Below, in pieces: positions 49,896-59,101 of a DNA stretch of 64,000 nt. The notes beneath the pieces are model-generated. The model was not told the DNA's origin. It saw only the letters and a program-made list of their open reading frames with translations, and searched no databases. The position numbers and the translations under genes were made by a program. The first letter of the stretch is position 1, and every line of letters starts with the position of its first letter. The stretch spans positions 682,001 to 746,000 of the forward strand of contig NZ_CM003768.1 of the NCBI RefSeq assembly GCF_001547525.1, given 5' to 3'. Source of the stretch: Burkholderia anthina. GTDB lineage: Bacteria; Pseudomonadota; Gammaproteobacteria; Burkholderiales; Burkholderiaceae.

Positions 49896-50798
49896 ATGGC
49901 TTACAAAACTATCGAAGACACGATCGGCAATACGCCGCTCGTGCAACTGGTCCGCCTGCCGGACGACGAGATTCGCGCGCGCAACAACGTGCTGCTCGCG
50001 AAGCTCGAGGGCAACAATCCGGCCGGTTCCGTGAAGGATCGCCCGGCGCTGTCGATGATCAGCAAGGCCGAGGCGCGCGGGCGCATCAAGCCGGGCGATA
50101 CGCTGATCGAGGCGACGAGCGGCAACACGGGCATCGCGCTCGCGATGGCCGCGGCGATCCGCGGCTACAAGATGGTGCTGATCATGCCGGAGGATCTGTC
50201 GGTCGAGCGCCGCCAGAGCATGGCCGCTTATGGCGCCGAAATCATCCTGACGCCGGTGAAGGGCGGGATGGAGCTGGCGCGCGATCTCGCGGAGCAGATG
50301 CAGCGCGAAGGCAAGGGCGTGATCCTCGACCAGTTCGGCAATCCCGACAATCCCGTCGCGCACTACGAAGGAACGGGGCCGGAGATCTGGCGCGATACCG
50401 AAGGGCGCATCACGCACTTCGTGTCCGCGATGGGCACGACGGGCACGATCATGGGCACGTCGCGCTACCTGAAGGAACAGAATCCGGCGATCGAAATTAT
50501 CGGCGCGCAGCCGGAAGACGGCTCGCGTATTCCCGGCATCCGCAAGTGGCCGGAAGCGTACATGCCGACCATCTTCGATCGCAGCCGTGTCGATCGCGTC
50601 GAAAGCGTGAGCCAGGCGGCGTCGGAAACGATGACGCGCCGGCTTGCGGCGGTCGAAGGCATCTTCGCGGGCATTTCGTCGGGCGGTGCATGCGAAGTCG
50701 CGATGCGCATCGCCCGGCAGGTCGAGAACGCGACGATCGTGTTCATCGTCTGCGATCGCGGCGACCGCTACCTGTCCACGGGCGTGTTTCCCGCCTGA
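49896..50798 (+). CDS. cysM: cysteine synthase B
   Basis: 300 residues from the ATG at 49896 (MAYKTIEDTIGNTPLVQLVR). A PLP beta-replacement enzyme of the OASS family. The PLP lysine lies in NNPAGSVKDRPALSMI near residue 44, the substrate loop is ATSGNTGIAL, and the phosphate loop is GTTGT. Features such as the short length and the sequence RIPGIRKWPEAYMPTIFDRSR mark CysM rather than CysK; CysM can use thiosulfate. A terminator follows. Confidence 0.95.
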   Translation: MAYKTIEDTIGNTPLVQLVRLPDDEIRARNNVLLAKLEGNNPAGSVKDRPALSMISKAEARGRIKPGDTLIEATSGNTGIALAMAAAIRGYKMVLIMPEDLSVERRQSMAAYGAEIILTPVKGGMELARDLAEQMQREGKGVILDQFGNPDNPVAHYEGTGPEIWRDTEGRITHFVSAMGTTGTIMGTSRYLKEQNPAIEIIGAQPEDGSRIPGIRKWPEAYMPTIFDRSRVDRVESVSQAASETMTRRLAAVEGIFAGISSGGACEVAMRIARQVENATIVFIVCDRGDRYLSTGVFPA

Positions 50799-50830
50799 GC
50801 GAGAGCGGGGCGCGATTCGCGCATCGATAA

Positions 50831-50865
50831 AAAAGCGCCGCGTTCCGTGAACCGCGGCGCTTTTT
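50831..50865. terminator. bidirectional terminator between cysM and mltB
   Basis: Twelve-bp perfect stem (50831-50842 with 50853-50864), loop of 10, T-run after and A-run before, so it can end both convergent genes. Confidence 0.88.
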
Positions 50866-50882
50866 CTTTGGGCGGCCAGCGC

Positions 50883-52100
50883 TTACTGCGGCTGAGCGTC
50901 GTCGGCGGCCGGTTGCAGCGCGCCATTGGCTTCCATCTGCGCCTTCACGGCCTCGCCGAGCTGGTACACGGTGAGCGCGTAGAAGAAACTGCGGTTGTAG
51001 CGCGTCAGCACGTAGAAGTTCTTCAGGCCGAGCATGTATTCGGTCGCGCGCCCCGGCGTCGGCAGGTCGACCACGGTCACCGGCGTGCCGGCTTCGGCCG
51101 TGATGTTGACCGTCGGCTCGTTCAGCGTCATGCCCGCGCGCAGCAGTTGCGACAGTGCCCAGTGCGGTTCGGGCTGGCCGTCGGCGGCGGCTTGCGCGAT
51201 GCCCAGGCTGCCCGTGTCGGGCGTGATCTGCCAGACCACCGGGCGGTCGGTTTCCCAGCCGTGCTGCTTCAGGTAGTTGGCGACGCTGCCGATCGCATCG
51301 ACAGGACTGCTGCGCAGATCGACGTGGCCCGTACCGTCGAAGTCGACCGCATATTCGCGGATGCTGCTCGGCAGGAACTGAGGAATCCCGATCGCGCCGG
51401 TGTACGAGCCGAGCACGGTGGTCGGGTCGAGCTGGTTGTCGCGGGTCCACACCAGGAAGTCTTCGAGGTTCTTGCGGAACGTGGCCTGGCGGCTGTCGCG
51501 ATTCGGCGTGTCCGGGTAGTCGAACGTCAGTGTGGTCAGCGCGTCGAGCACGCGGAAATTGCCCATGTAGCGGCCATAGATGGTCTCGACGCCGATGATG
51601 CCGACGATCACCTCGGGCGGCACGCCGAACTGCTCGGACGCGCGCTGCAGCGTCGCCTGGTTCGCCTTCCAGAACTTCACGCCCGCGTTGATGCGGATCG
51701 GTTCGATGAAGCGCGAGCGATAGACGCGCCAGTTCTTGACCGAAGGCGTGGGCGCCGGCCGCACGAGCTTGACGGCCGTCGCCGAGTAGCTGATGCGCGA
51801 GAACAGCGCATGCAGGCTCGCCGAATCGAAGCCGTTGCGGCTCACCATCTCGTCGATGAACGCGTCGACCTTCGCGTTGTTCGCGTACCGCTGCGGAACA
51901 ATTTCCTCTTCGAAAGTCTGGCCTTGCGGCGTGGTCTGCTGCGGCTGGGCCTGGGCGACGAGCGTGCCGGCGGGCTTCGCCGGCTGCGTCTGCGCGACGG
52001 CAGGCGCGGTGCCGAGGGCCGTGGCGATGGCAGCGGCGACGAGCGGAGCGCGAACGCGGAACAGCGCGGAGAGAAGGGCGGCAGGCTTGCTGGAATTCAT
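50883..52100 (-). CDS. mltB: membrane-bound lytic murein transglycosylase B
   Basis: 405 residues from the ATG at 52100 (MNSSKPAALLSALFRVRAP); earlier in-frame codons lack a signal peptide. Non-hydrolytic cleavage of peptidoglycan glycan strands. The GH103 catalytic Glu is in VGIIGVETIYGRYMG near residue 155, followed by GAIGIPQFLPSSIREYAVDFDGTG. The N-terminus is a signal peptide ending AVAQ, with no lipobox Cys, so the protein is likely periplasmic and soluble despite the name. Gln/Pro-rich linker at about 45-60. Confidence 0.93.
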   Translation of the reverse strand: MNSSKPAALLSALFRVRAPLVAAAIATALGTAPAVAQTQPAKPAGTLVAQAQPQQTTPQGQTFEEEIVPQRYANNAKVDAFIDEMVSRNGFDSASLHALFSRISYSATAVKLVRPAPTPSVKNWRVYRSRFIEPIRINAGVKFWKANQATLQRASEQFGVPPEVIVGIIGVETIYGRYMGNFRVLDALTTLTFDYPDTPNRDSRQATFRKNLEDFLVWTRDNQLDPTTVLGSYTGAIGIPQFLPSSIREYAVDFDGTGHVDLRSSPVDAIGSVANYLKQHGWETDRPVVWQITPDTGSLGIAQAAADGQPEPHWALSQLLRAGMTLNEPTVNITAEAGTPVTVVDLPTPGRATEYMLGLKNFYVLTRYNRSFFYALTVYQLGEAVKAQMEANGALQPAADDAQPQ

Positions 52101-52269
52101 GTCGAAGCGGGCGGACAGGGCGATGGTGTTCGGCGCAGTATACCCGACGCATCCGGCGCGCCGGGCCGAAGCAGGCCCCCGTTGTGGTAAGTTAGCGGCG
52201 AATTCGCGGCAGACGATGGACATCATTGAGGGAGACCTGCGGCGCACCCTGCGCCGCGGATGACAGCTT

Positions 52270-53193
52270 ATGGCAACCGCTTTCTATACGCACCCCGACT
52301 GCATGCTGCACGAGATGGGGGAGTGGCATCCGGAATGCCCGGCCCGCCTGTCGGCGATCCAGGATCAACTGATTGCGAGCCGCATCGACGACCTGATCGT
52401 GCACGAAACCGCGCCGTTCGCGAGCGAGGTCGCGCTGGGCCGCGTGCATACGCAGGCGCACATCGACTACATCCGCAGCATGACGCCGGTCGACGGTTAC
52501 GTCGAGATCGATCCCGATACGCTGATGAATCCCGACACATGGCGCGCGGCGCTGCGCGCGGCCGGCGCCGCGATCGCGGCGACCGACGCGGTGATCGAAG
52601 GCCGCTATGCGAATGCGTTCTGCGGCGTCCGCCCGCCCGGCCATCATGCGGAGCCTGCCCGAGCGATGGGCTTCTGCTTCTTCAACAACGTCGCGATCGC
52701 CGCGCGGCATGCACTGGACGTACACGGCATCGAACGGGTCGCGATCATCGATTTCGACGTGCACCACGGCAACGGCACCGAGGCGGCGTTCGCGAACGAC
52801 GAGCGCGTGCTGATGTGCAGCTTCTTCCAGCATCCGCTGTATCCGTTCTCGGGCGTCGATCATCAGGCGCCGAACATGGTGAACCTGCCGATGCCCGCGC
52901 GCAGCAACGGGATGGCGATCCGCGAAGCCGTCGACATGTTCTGGCTGCCGCGCCTCGACGCGTTCAAGCCGCAAATGCTGTTCGTGTCGGCCGGCTTCGA
53001 CGCGCATCGCGAGGACGACATCGGCAATCTCGGTCTCGTCGAGGCCGACTTCGAATGGCTGACCGCGCAGATCGTCGAGGTGGCGCGCCGGCATGCGCAG
53101 GGCCGCATCGTCAGCTGCCTCGAAGGCGGCTACAACCTGTCCGCGCTCGGGCGCAGCGTCGTCGCGCACCTGCGCGTGCTGGCCGGGATCTGA
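52270..53193 (+). CDS. histone deacetylase family hydrolase
   Basis: 307 residues of the arginase/deacetylase fold. The zinc ligands are Asp and His in IDFDVHHGNGTE (near 161-172) and Asp in AGFDAHREDD (near 244). The active-site pair GVRPPGHHAEP is near residue 118. Bacterial relatives remove acetyl groups from polyamines or other small amides, or from protein lysine. The N-terminal HPDCMLHEMGEWHPECPARL fits the class II-like group. The physiological substrate is unknown. Divergent from mltB, so it probably has its own promoter in the 169-bp gap. Confidence 0.92.
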   Translation: MATAFYTHPDCMLHEMGEWHPECPARLSAIQDQLIASRIDDLIVHETAPFASEVALGRVHTQAHIDYIRSMTPVDGYVEIDPDTLMNPDTWRAALRAAGAAIAATDAVIEGRYANAFCGVRPPGHHAEPARAMGFCFFNNVAIAARHALDVHGIERVAIIDFDVHHGNGTEAAFANDERVLMCSFFQHPLYPFSGVDHQAPNMVNLPMPARSNGMAIREAVDMFWLPRLDAFKPQMLFVSAGFDAHREDDIGNLGLVEADFEWLTAQIVEVARRHAQGRIVSCLEGGYNLSALGRSVVAHLRVLAGI

Positions 53194-53226
53194 ATCCCGG
53201 CCGACCGGCCAACCGGCCGGCCGCGC

Positions 53227-54135
53227 TCAGCGCGCCGGCACGCGCGCGTGAATCCACGCGATCAACGCGTCGATCACGCGATCGCGTTCGAGGTCGTTCA
53301 TCGTTTCGTGGAAGCCGCCTTCGTACAGCGTCAGCGTACGGTCGGGCGAGCCGACGCGCGCGCCGAACGCGCGGCTGCCGTCGGGTTCGGTCAGCTTGTC
53401 GTCGGTGCCGTGATAGACGAGCACCGGCACGCGGAGCGTGCCGCGGCCGTTTTCGATGCGCGCCATCGCGTCGAGAATCTCCGCACCGGTGCGTGCGGGC
53501 ACGGCGCCGTGATGCACGAGCGGGTCGGCGCGATTGGCCGCGACGATGGCCGGGTCGCGCGACAGCAGCGCCGCATCGATCCTGATCGCGGGGAAAGTGG
53601 GCCACACGCGGCTGATGACGCGGCTGACCGCGAGCATCCAGCGCGGCACGTCGCGCCCGGGGGCAAGCGCCGGACTCGACAGCACGAGGCCCGTCAGCGC
53701 GTGGCCGCGTACCGGCGCACGTTCGATCGCGTAGAGCGCCGCGATCGCGCCGCCCATGCTGTGTCCCATCAGGAACAGCGGCGCGTCGCCGCGCGCGGCT
53801 TCGGCCACCAGCGCGTCCGCATCGTCGAGGTAGTCGTCGAAACGTTCGACCCAGGCTCGCTTGCCGGGCGACTGGCCATGCCCGCGCAGATCGATCGCCA
53901 GCACGTCGATGCCGGCCGCGTTCAGCCGGCCGGCGAGCGCGGCATGGCGGCCCGCGTGTTCGGCGAGGCCGTGCACCAGCGCGATCGTCGCGCGCGGCGG
54001 CGCGGCGCCGTCGCCGGCCGGCCAGCGGTACGACGCCAGTTCGAGCCCGTCGGCGGTACGCAGCCGGCCCATCCGCGGCACGGGCGCCGATCCGGCGGTG
54101 GCGGGTGCGGCGGCCGGCCTGGTGGTCGTGCTCAT
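53227..54135 (-). CDS. alpha/beta hydrolase, monoacylglycerol lipase-like
   Basis: 302 residues. The oxyanion motif VHGLAEHAGRHAALA (near 53-67) and nucleophile elbow MGHSMGGAIAALYA (near 123) are typical of the serine aminopeptidase S33/MGL group. The catalytic Asp is in YHGTDDKLTEP and His in GGFHETMND near the C-terminus. It probably cleaves monoacylglycerols or lysolipids. It ends 33 bp from the stop of the convergent HDAC gene. Cytoplasmic; no signal peptide. Confidence 0.9.
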   Translation of the reverse strand: MSTTTRPAAAPATAGSAPVPRMGRLRTADGLELASYRWPAGDGAAPPRATIALVHGLAEHAGRHAALAGRLNAAGIDVLAIDLRGHGQSPGKRAWVERFDDYLDDADALVAEAARGDAPLFLMGHSMGGAIAALYAIERAPVRGHALTGLVLSSPALAPGRDVPRWMLAVSRVISRVWPTFPAIRIDAALLSRDPAIVAANRADPLVHHGAVPARTGAEILDAMARIENGRGTLRVPVLVYHGTDDKLTEPDGSRAFGARVGSPDRTLTLYEGGFHETMNDLERDRVIDALIAWIHARVPAR

Positions 54136-54351
54136 CTGGCGTGTCCCCTGTTCGTTGGTCGGTGTTCCGGATCATAGTCGCGGGATTCTCGCGAGCGCCC
54201 AGCGGCGCCCCTCTAATTTCATTTGGTTATGAAAAGATCGAAATCGATTATTAAGGGGAATGAGGGGTTTGCGGTAAAATCGCGGGTTATTCCAGATGCA
54301 TCGGCGGCCGACTGGCGGGCCAACTCGCCGGCCGGCCGCCGTTTTGTTTAC

Positions 54352-55386
54352 ATGATCGAATTGCGCAATCTTTCGCAGCGTTTCCCCGGCCCGGGCGGCT
54401 GGGTCGAAGCGTTGCACAACGTCAACCTGACGATCCCGCAGGGCGAGGTGTTCGGCATCATCGGCCGAAGCGGCGCCGGCAAGAGCACGCTCGTGCGCAC
54501 CATCAACCTGCTCACGCGGCCGACCGAAGGCAATGTCGTCGTCGGCGGGCGCGATCTCACGCTGCTGTCGGCCGGCGCGCTGCGCGAAGCGCGCCGCGAA
54601 ATCGGCATGATCTTCCAGCACTTCAACCTGCTGTCGTCGCGCACGGTGTTCGACAACGTCGCGCTGCCGCTCGAGCTGGCCGGCGCGAGCCGTGCCGACA
54701 TCGAAGCCGCGGTGCTGCCGCTGCTCGACCTGGTCGGGCTGTCCGCGCAGAAGGATCGCTATCCGGCGCAGATCAGCGGCGGGCAGAAGCAGCGCGTCGG
54801 CATCGCCCGCGCGCTGGCGAGCCAGCCGAAGGTGCTGCTGTCGGACGAGGCGACGTCGGCGCTCGACCCCGAAACCACGCGTTCGATCCTCGACCTGCTG
54901 AAGCGCATCAACCGCGAGCTCGGCCTGACGATCGTGCTGATCACGCACCAGATGGAAGTGATCAAGCAGGTCTGCGATCGCGTGGCGGTGCTCGATGCGG
55001 GGCGCGTGGTCGAGGAAGGCCGCGTGATCGACGTGTTCCTGCAGCCGCATCACGAAGTGACGCGCGCGCTGATCGGCGACGTGATCGCGCAGGAGTTGCC
55101 GCCCGCGCTGAAGGCACGCGTGGCCGAGCGGCTGAAGACGGGCAGCGGGCATCTGCTGCGGCTCGCGTTCACGGGCTCGGGCGTCGACCAGCCGATCCTG
55201 TCGGAGACGATCCGCCGGTACGAACTCGATTTCAACATCCTGCATGGCCAGATCGACGAGATCCAGGGGCAGGCATTCGGTTCGCTCGCGGTGCTCGCGG
55301 GCGGCGAGCCGGGCAAGGTCGGGCAGGCGCTCGCGTTCCTGCGCGAGCAAGGTGTGGTGGTAGAGGAGCTTTCGTATGTTGAGTGA
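54352..55386 (+). CDS. metN: D/L-methionine ABC importer, ATP-binding protein
   Basis: 344 residues from the ATG at 54352 ([16 protein letters not shown]). Walker A is [10 protein letters not shown] (near 39), the Q-loop is [12 protein letters not shown], the signature is ISGGQKQR (near 142) and Walker B is [12 protein letters not shown]. The C-terminal NIL domain (about 265-344), which senses methionine and inhibits transport, is present. 11-bp overlap with metI. The 216-bp upstream region is unusually AT-rich (54210-54290) and should hold the promoter; I saw no SAM riboswitch there. Confidence 0.97.
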   Translation: MIELRNLSQRFPGPGGWVEALHNVNLTIPQGEVFGIIGRSGAGKSTLVRTINLLTRPTEGNVVVGGRDLTLLSAGALREARREIGMIFQHFNLLSSRTVFDNVALPLELAGASRADIEAAVLPLLDLVGLSAQKDRYPAQISGGQKQRVGIARALASQPKVLLSDEATSALDPETTRSILDLLKRINRELGLTIVLITHQMEVIKQVCDRVAVLDAGRVVEEGRVIDVFLQPHHEVTRALIGDVIAQELPPALKARVAERLKTGSGHLLRLAFTGSGVDQPILSETIRRYELDFNILHGQIDEIQGQAFGSLAVLAGGEPGKVGQALAFLREQGVVVEELSYVE

Positions 55387-56029
55387 GATGTTCGATATGT
55401 TCGTGCAGTCGTTCTGGGAGACGCTGATCATGGTCGGCATTTCCGGGGCGGTCGGTGCGCTCGTCGGCCTGCCGCTCGGCGTGCTGCTCTACCTGACCGA
55501 CCGCCAGGGCGTGCTGCAGAATCTCGCGGTGAACCGCGTGCTCGGCGGCATCGTGAACGCGGTCCGCTCGACGCCGTTCATCATCCTGCTGGTCGCGGTG
55601 ATTCCGTTCACGCGGCTCGTTACCGGTTCGTCGATCGGCACGGCCGCGGCGGTCGTGCCTTTGACGCTCGCGGCCGCGCCGTTCATCGCGCGTCTCGTCG
55701 AAACCGCGCTGCGTGAAGTCGATCGCGGGCTGATCGAGGCCGCGCAATCGATGGGCGCGACCACGTCGCAGATCGTATTCAAGGTGCTGTTGCCCGAATC
55801 GCTGCCGGGCGTCGTCGCGGGCCTGACGATCACGTTCGTGTCGCTGGTCGGCTATTCGGCGATGGCGGGCGCGATCGGCGGCGGCGGGCTCGGCGATCTC
55901 GGGATCCGTTACGGTTACCAGCGCTATCTGCCGGAAGTGATGTGGACGGTCGTCGCGATCCTCATCGTGTTCGTGCAGATCGTGCAATCGCTCGGCGACT
56001 GGCTGGTGCGCCGGCTGAGCCACAAATAA
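55376..56029 (+). CDS. metI: D/L-methionine ABC importer, permease
   Basis: 217 residues with five predicted membrane helices. The N-terminus [21 protein letters not shown] and the EAA-type coupling loop [25 protein letters not shown] fit MetI. Its start lies inside the end of metN, so translation is likely coupled. 29 bp before metQ. Confidence 0.96.
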   Translation: MLSEMFDMFVQSFWETLIMVGISGAVGALVGLPLGVLLYLTDRQGVLQNLAVNRVLGGIVNAVRSTPFIILLVAVIPFTRLVTGSSIGTAAAVVPLTLAAAPFIARLVETALREVDRGLIEAAQSMGATTSQIVFKVLLPESLPGVVAGLTITFVSLVGYSAMAGAIGGGGLGDLGIRYGYQRYLPEVMWTVVAILIVFVQIVQSLGDWLVRRLSHK

Positions 56030-56058
56030 GACCAGACCGATTCGATAGGGGAGAGACG

Positions 56059-56853
56059 ATGCAACGACGCTTCATGCTGAAATTCGCGGCGGCGCTGGGC
56101 GCGGCCGCACTGTTCGCGGGCGCGCAAGCCCGGGCCGAAACCATCAAGGTCGGCGTGACGGGTGGCCCGCACGCGCAGATCATGGAAGTGGTGAAGAAGG
56201 TCGCGGCGAAGGAGGGGCTCGAGATCCGCATCGTCGAATTTTCCGACTACGTGCAGCCGAACGCCGCGCTCGCGTCGGGCGACCTCGACGCGAACAGCTA
56301 CCAGCACGATCCGTATCTGCAGGCGCAGGTGAAGGATCGCGGCTACAAGCTGATCAAGGTCGCGGATACCGTCACGTTTCCGATGGGCATCTACTCGAAG
56401 CGCGTGAAGTCGCTGGCCGAGCTGAAGCCGGGCGCGCGCGTCGCGGTGCCGAACGATCCGACCAACGGCGGCCGCGCGCTGCTGTTGCTGCAGAAGCAGG
56501 GGCTGCTGAAGCTGCGCGCGGATGCGGGGTTGAAGGCGACGCCGCTCGATATCGTCGACAATCCGCGCAAGCTGAAGATCGTCGAGCTCGATGCGGCGCA
56601 GATTCCGCGCTCGCTCGGCGACGTCGACGCGGCGGCGATCAATACCAACTACGCGATGGAAGCGGGGTTGAAACCGAAGCAGGACGCGATCGCGATCGAG
56701 GGCCCGAGCGGCCCGTACGCGAACATCCTCGCGATTCGCGAGGCGGACCGGAACAAGCCGTGGGTCGCCAGGCTGATTGCGGCCTATCACTCGGCCGACG
56801 TGAAACAGTTCATCGAAGGCAAGTTCGGCGGCGCGGTCATTGCCGCCTGGTAA
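56059..56853 (+). CDS. metQ: methionine ABC importer, substrate-binding protein (MetQ family)
   Basis: 264 residues from the ATG at 56059, with GGGGAGAG as ribosome site. An NlpA-family binding protein: ETIKVGVTGGPHAQIMEVVKK at the mature N-terminus, NSYQHDPYLQAQVKDRGYKL, and INTNYAMEAGLKP. The signal peptide ends GAQARA, followed by Glu. There is no lipobox Cys, unlike E. coli MetQ, so the protein should be free in the periplasm. Last gene of metNIQ, closed by a terminator. Confidence 0.95.
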   Translation: MQRRFMLKFAAALGAAALFAGAQARAETIKVGVTGGPHAQIMEVVKKVAAKEGLEIRIVEFSDYVQPNAALASGDLDANSYQHDPYLQAQVKDRGYKLIKVADTVTFPMGIYSKRVKSLAELKPGARVAVPNDPTNGGRALLLLQKQGLLKLRADAGLKATPLDIVDNPRKLKIVELDAAQIPRSLGDVDAAAINTNYAMEAGLKPKQDAIAIEGPSGPYANILAIREADRNKPWVARLIAAYHSADVKQFIEGKFGGAVIAAW

Positions 56854-56897
56854 CGGCCGCAGCACGGGACGCCCGGCGCGATTAGAGTCGATGATCG

Positions 56898-56926
56898 AAA
56901 ACCCGGGCTTTGCGTCCGGGTTTTTT
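56898..56926 (+). terminator. intrinsic terminator after metQ
   Basis: Nine-bp stem (56898-56906 with 56916-56924), 9-nt loop and a run of six T or more. Confidence 0.88.
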
Positions 56927-56930
56927 CTCT

Positions 56931-56959
56931 TTTAAAATAGAACGACCGTTCGCTATCAT
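56931..56959 (+). promoter_or_regulatory. candidate etfBA promoter with a dyad in the spacer
   Basis: TTTAAA (56931-56936), a 17-bp spacer and TATCAT (56954-56959). The spacer holds GAACG-AC-CGTTC (56940-56951), a short dyad of the kind bound by TetR-type repressors of fatty-acid genes. The start of etfB is about 120 bp further. A second TAAAAT at 57039-57044 could also serve. Confidence 0.5.
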
Positions 56960-57080
56960 TGGCGCGTCGCCAAGAAGCGGTATCCTCGACAACCATCATG
57001 GTTGGGTCCGCCTGGCCGCGCAGTCATGAGGCCTCGCTTAAAATGGCCTCTGGTCGTATTCGTAACTTTGGAGCGTGTGC

Positions 57081-57830
57081 ATGAAAATCCTGGTGCCAGT
57101 GAAAAGAGTGGTCGATTACAACGTGAAGGTCCGCGTGAAGTCGGACAACACGGGTGTCGACATCGCGAACGTGAAGATGTCGATGAACCCGTTCGACGAG
57201 ATCGCCGTGGAAGAAGCCGTGCGCCTGAAGGAAGCGGGCGTCGCGACCGAAGTGATCGCGGTGTCGGTGGGTGTGACTCAAGCGCAGGAAACGCTGCGCA
57301 CGGCGCTGGCGATCGGCGCGGATCGCGCGATCCTCGTCGAGTCGAACGACAGCGTCGAGCCGCTGGCCGTCGCGAAGATCCTGAAGGCACTGGTCGACAA
57401 GGAACAGCCGCAACTGGTGATCCTCGGCAAGCAGGCGATCGACGACGATTCGAACCAGACGGGCCAGATGCTGGCCGCGCTCGCAGGTCTGCCGCAGGCG
57501 ACGTTCGCGTCGAAGGTGACGATCGCCGACGGCAAGGCAACCGTTGCGCGCGAAGTCGACGGCGGCGCGGAAACGCTGTCGCTGACGCTGCCGGCGGTCG
57601 TGACGACCGACCTGCGCCTGAACGAGCCGCGCTACGTGACGCTGCCGAACATCATGAAGGCGAAGAAGAAGCCGCTGGAAACCTTGAAGCCGGAAGACCT
57701 GGGCGTGGACGTCGCGCCGCGTCTGAAGACGCTGAAGGTGGCCGAGCCGCCGAAGCGCGCGGCCGGCGTGAAGGTGCCGGACGTGAAGACGCTGGTCGAG
57801 AAGCTGAAGACCGAAGCCAAGGTGCTGTAA
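57081..57830 (+). CDS. etfB: electron transfer flavoprotein subunit beta
   Basis: 249 residues from the ATG at 57081, with GGAG at 57070-57073. The AMP-binding subunit of ETF, which takes electrons from acyl-CoA dehydrogenases to ETF-quinone oxidoreductase. [38 protein letters not shown] and [20 protein letters not shown] are family marks. Upstream of etfA by 16 bp. Confidence 0.97.
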   Translation: MKILVPVKRVVDYNVKVRVKSDNTGVDIANVKMSMNPFDEIAVEEAVRLKEAGVATEVIAVSVGVTQAQETLRTALAIGADRAILVESNDSVEPLAVAKILKALVDKEQPQLVILGKQAIDDDSNQTGQMLAALAGLPQATFASKVTIADGKATVAREVDGGAETLSLTLPAVVTTDLRLNEPRYVTLPNIMKAKKKPLETLKPEDLGVDVAPRLKTLKVAEPPKRAAGVKVPDVKTLVEKLKTEAKVL

Positions 57831-57846
57831 GAGGGAGCGCAAGGAA

Positions 57847-58782
57847 ATGACGATTCTGGTGATTGCAGAACACGACAACGCGTCGATCAAGGCCGCGACG
57901 TTGAACACGGTGGCGGCGGCAGCGAAGATCGGTGGCGACATCCACGTGCTGGTCGCGGGCCACAACGCGCAAGCGGCGGCCGACGCGGCAGCGAAGATCG
58001 CGGGCGTGTCGAAGGTGCTGCTGGCCGACGCGCCGCAACTGGCCGAAGGCCTGGCGGAAAACGTCGAGGCGACCGCGCTGAACATCGCGAAGGACTACTC
58101 GCACATCCTCGCGCCGGCGACGGCCTACGGCAAGAACGTCGCGCCGCGCATCGCCGCGAAGCTGGACGTCGCGCAGATCTCGGACATCACGGCGGTCGAT
58201 TCGGCCGATACGTTCGAGCGTCCGATCTACGCGGGCAACGCGATCGCGACCGTGCAGTCGAGCGATCCGATCAAGGTCATCACGGTGCGTGCGACGGGTT
58301 TCGATCCAGTGGCGGCGGAAGGCGGCAGCGCAGCGGTCGAGAAGATCGAAGCGGCGGCCGACGCCGGCAAGTCGCAGTTCGTGAGCCGTGAAGTGACGAA
58401 GCTGGACCGTCCGGAGCTGACGTCGGCGAGCATCATCGTGTCGGGCGGCCGCGGTCTGGGCAGCGGCGAAAACTACACGAAGGTGCTGGAGCCGCTGGCC
58501 GACAAGCTGTCGGCAGCGCTCGGCGCATCGCGCGCGGCAGTCGATGCCGGCTACGTGCCGAACGACTACCAGGTCGGCCAGACCGGCAAGATCGTCGCGC
58601 CGCAGTTGTACATCGCGGTCGGCATCTCGGGCGCGATCCAGCATCTGGCCGGCATGAAGGATTCGAAGGTGATCGTCGCGATCAACAAGGATCCCGAAGC
58701 ACCGATCTTCAGCGTGGCCGACTACGGCCTCGTCGGCGATCTGTTCTCGCTCGTGCCGGAGCTCGTGAACGAGCTCGGCTGA
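57847..58782 (+). CDS. etfA: electron transfer flavoprotein subunit alpha
   Basis: 311 residues. Binds FAD in its C-terminal domain: [21 protein letters not shown] (near 200), [21 protein letters not shown], and [27 protein letters not shown] just before the end. Forms the ETF heterodimer with EtfB in fatty-acid and amino-acid oxidation. Followed by a terminator. Confidence 0.97.
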   Translation: MTILVIAEHDNASIKAATLNTVAAAAKIGGDIHVLVAGHNAQAAADAAAKIAGVSKVLLADAPQLAEGLAENVEATALNIAKDYSHILAPATAYGKNVAPRIAAKLDVAQISDITAVDSADTFERPIYAGNAIATVQSSDPIKVITVRATGFDPVAAEGGSAAVEKIEAAADAGKSQFVSREVTKLDRPELTSASIIVSGGRGLGSGENYTKVLEPLADKLSAALGASRAAVDAGYVPNDYQVGQTGKIVAPQLYIAVGISGAIQHLAGMKDSKVIVAINKDPEAPIFSVADYGLVGDLFSLVPELVNELG

Positions 58783-58815
58783 CGCGGCGTGACGCTTCAG
58801 CGGTAAGCACACGAG

Positions 58816-58843
58816 AAAAGGGGCGCGATAAGCGCCCCTTTTT
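58816..58843 (+). terminator. intrinsic terminator after etfA
   Basis: Eleven-bp perfect stem (58816-58826 with 58832-58842), GATAA loop and T-run. Confidence 0.9.
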
Positions 58844-59033
58844 CGCTGTGTCGTCGCTGAAGCGGCGCGAGCGTCGGTCGCCTGGAAGATCCGCGATCGT
58901 ACTGTGCCGTGCCGAACATATCGTCGCGTACACCCGACGGGCAGCGTCGGTTCGCTCGCCGTCCGACGAGAGCATGCGCACGTTGACTGAAGCGTCGCGC
59001 CGAGTCGGCACTCGCACTCGCAGTCACGGAAAC

Positions 59034-59054
59034 GAGAAAAGCGCCCAAGGGCGC
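59034..59054 (-). terminator. intrinsic terminator after dadA
   Basis: GCGCCC (59041-59046) and GGGCGC (59049-59054) form a short GC stem. On the minus strand it is followed by TTTTCTCG. It lies 47 bp past the dadA stop. Confidence 0.65.
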
Positions 59055-59101
59055 CTGTCTCGTCGATGCAACGGGCCCGCCTCGCCGCGGGCCGTTCCGA
59101 T

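Noticed and set aside
54136..54351. SAM riboswitch before metNIQ
   Set aside because: The leader lacks the conserved SAM-I or SAM-II core sequences; only an AT-rich promoter-like region is visible.
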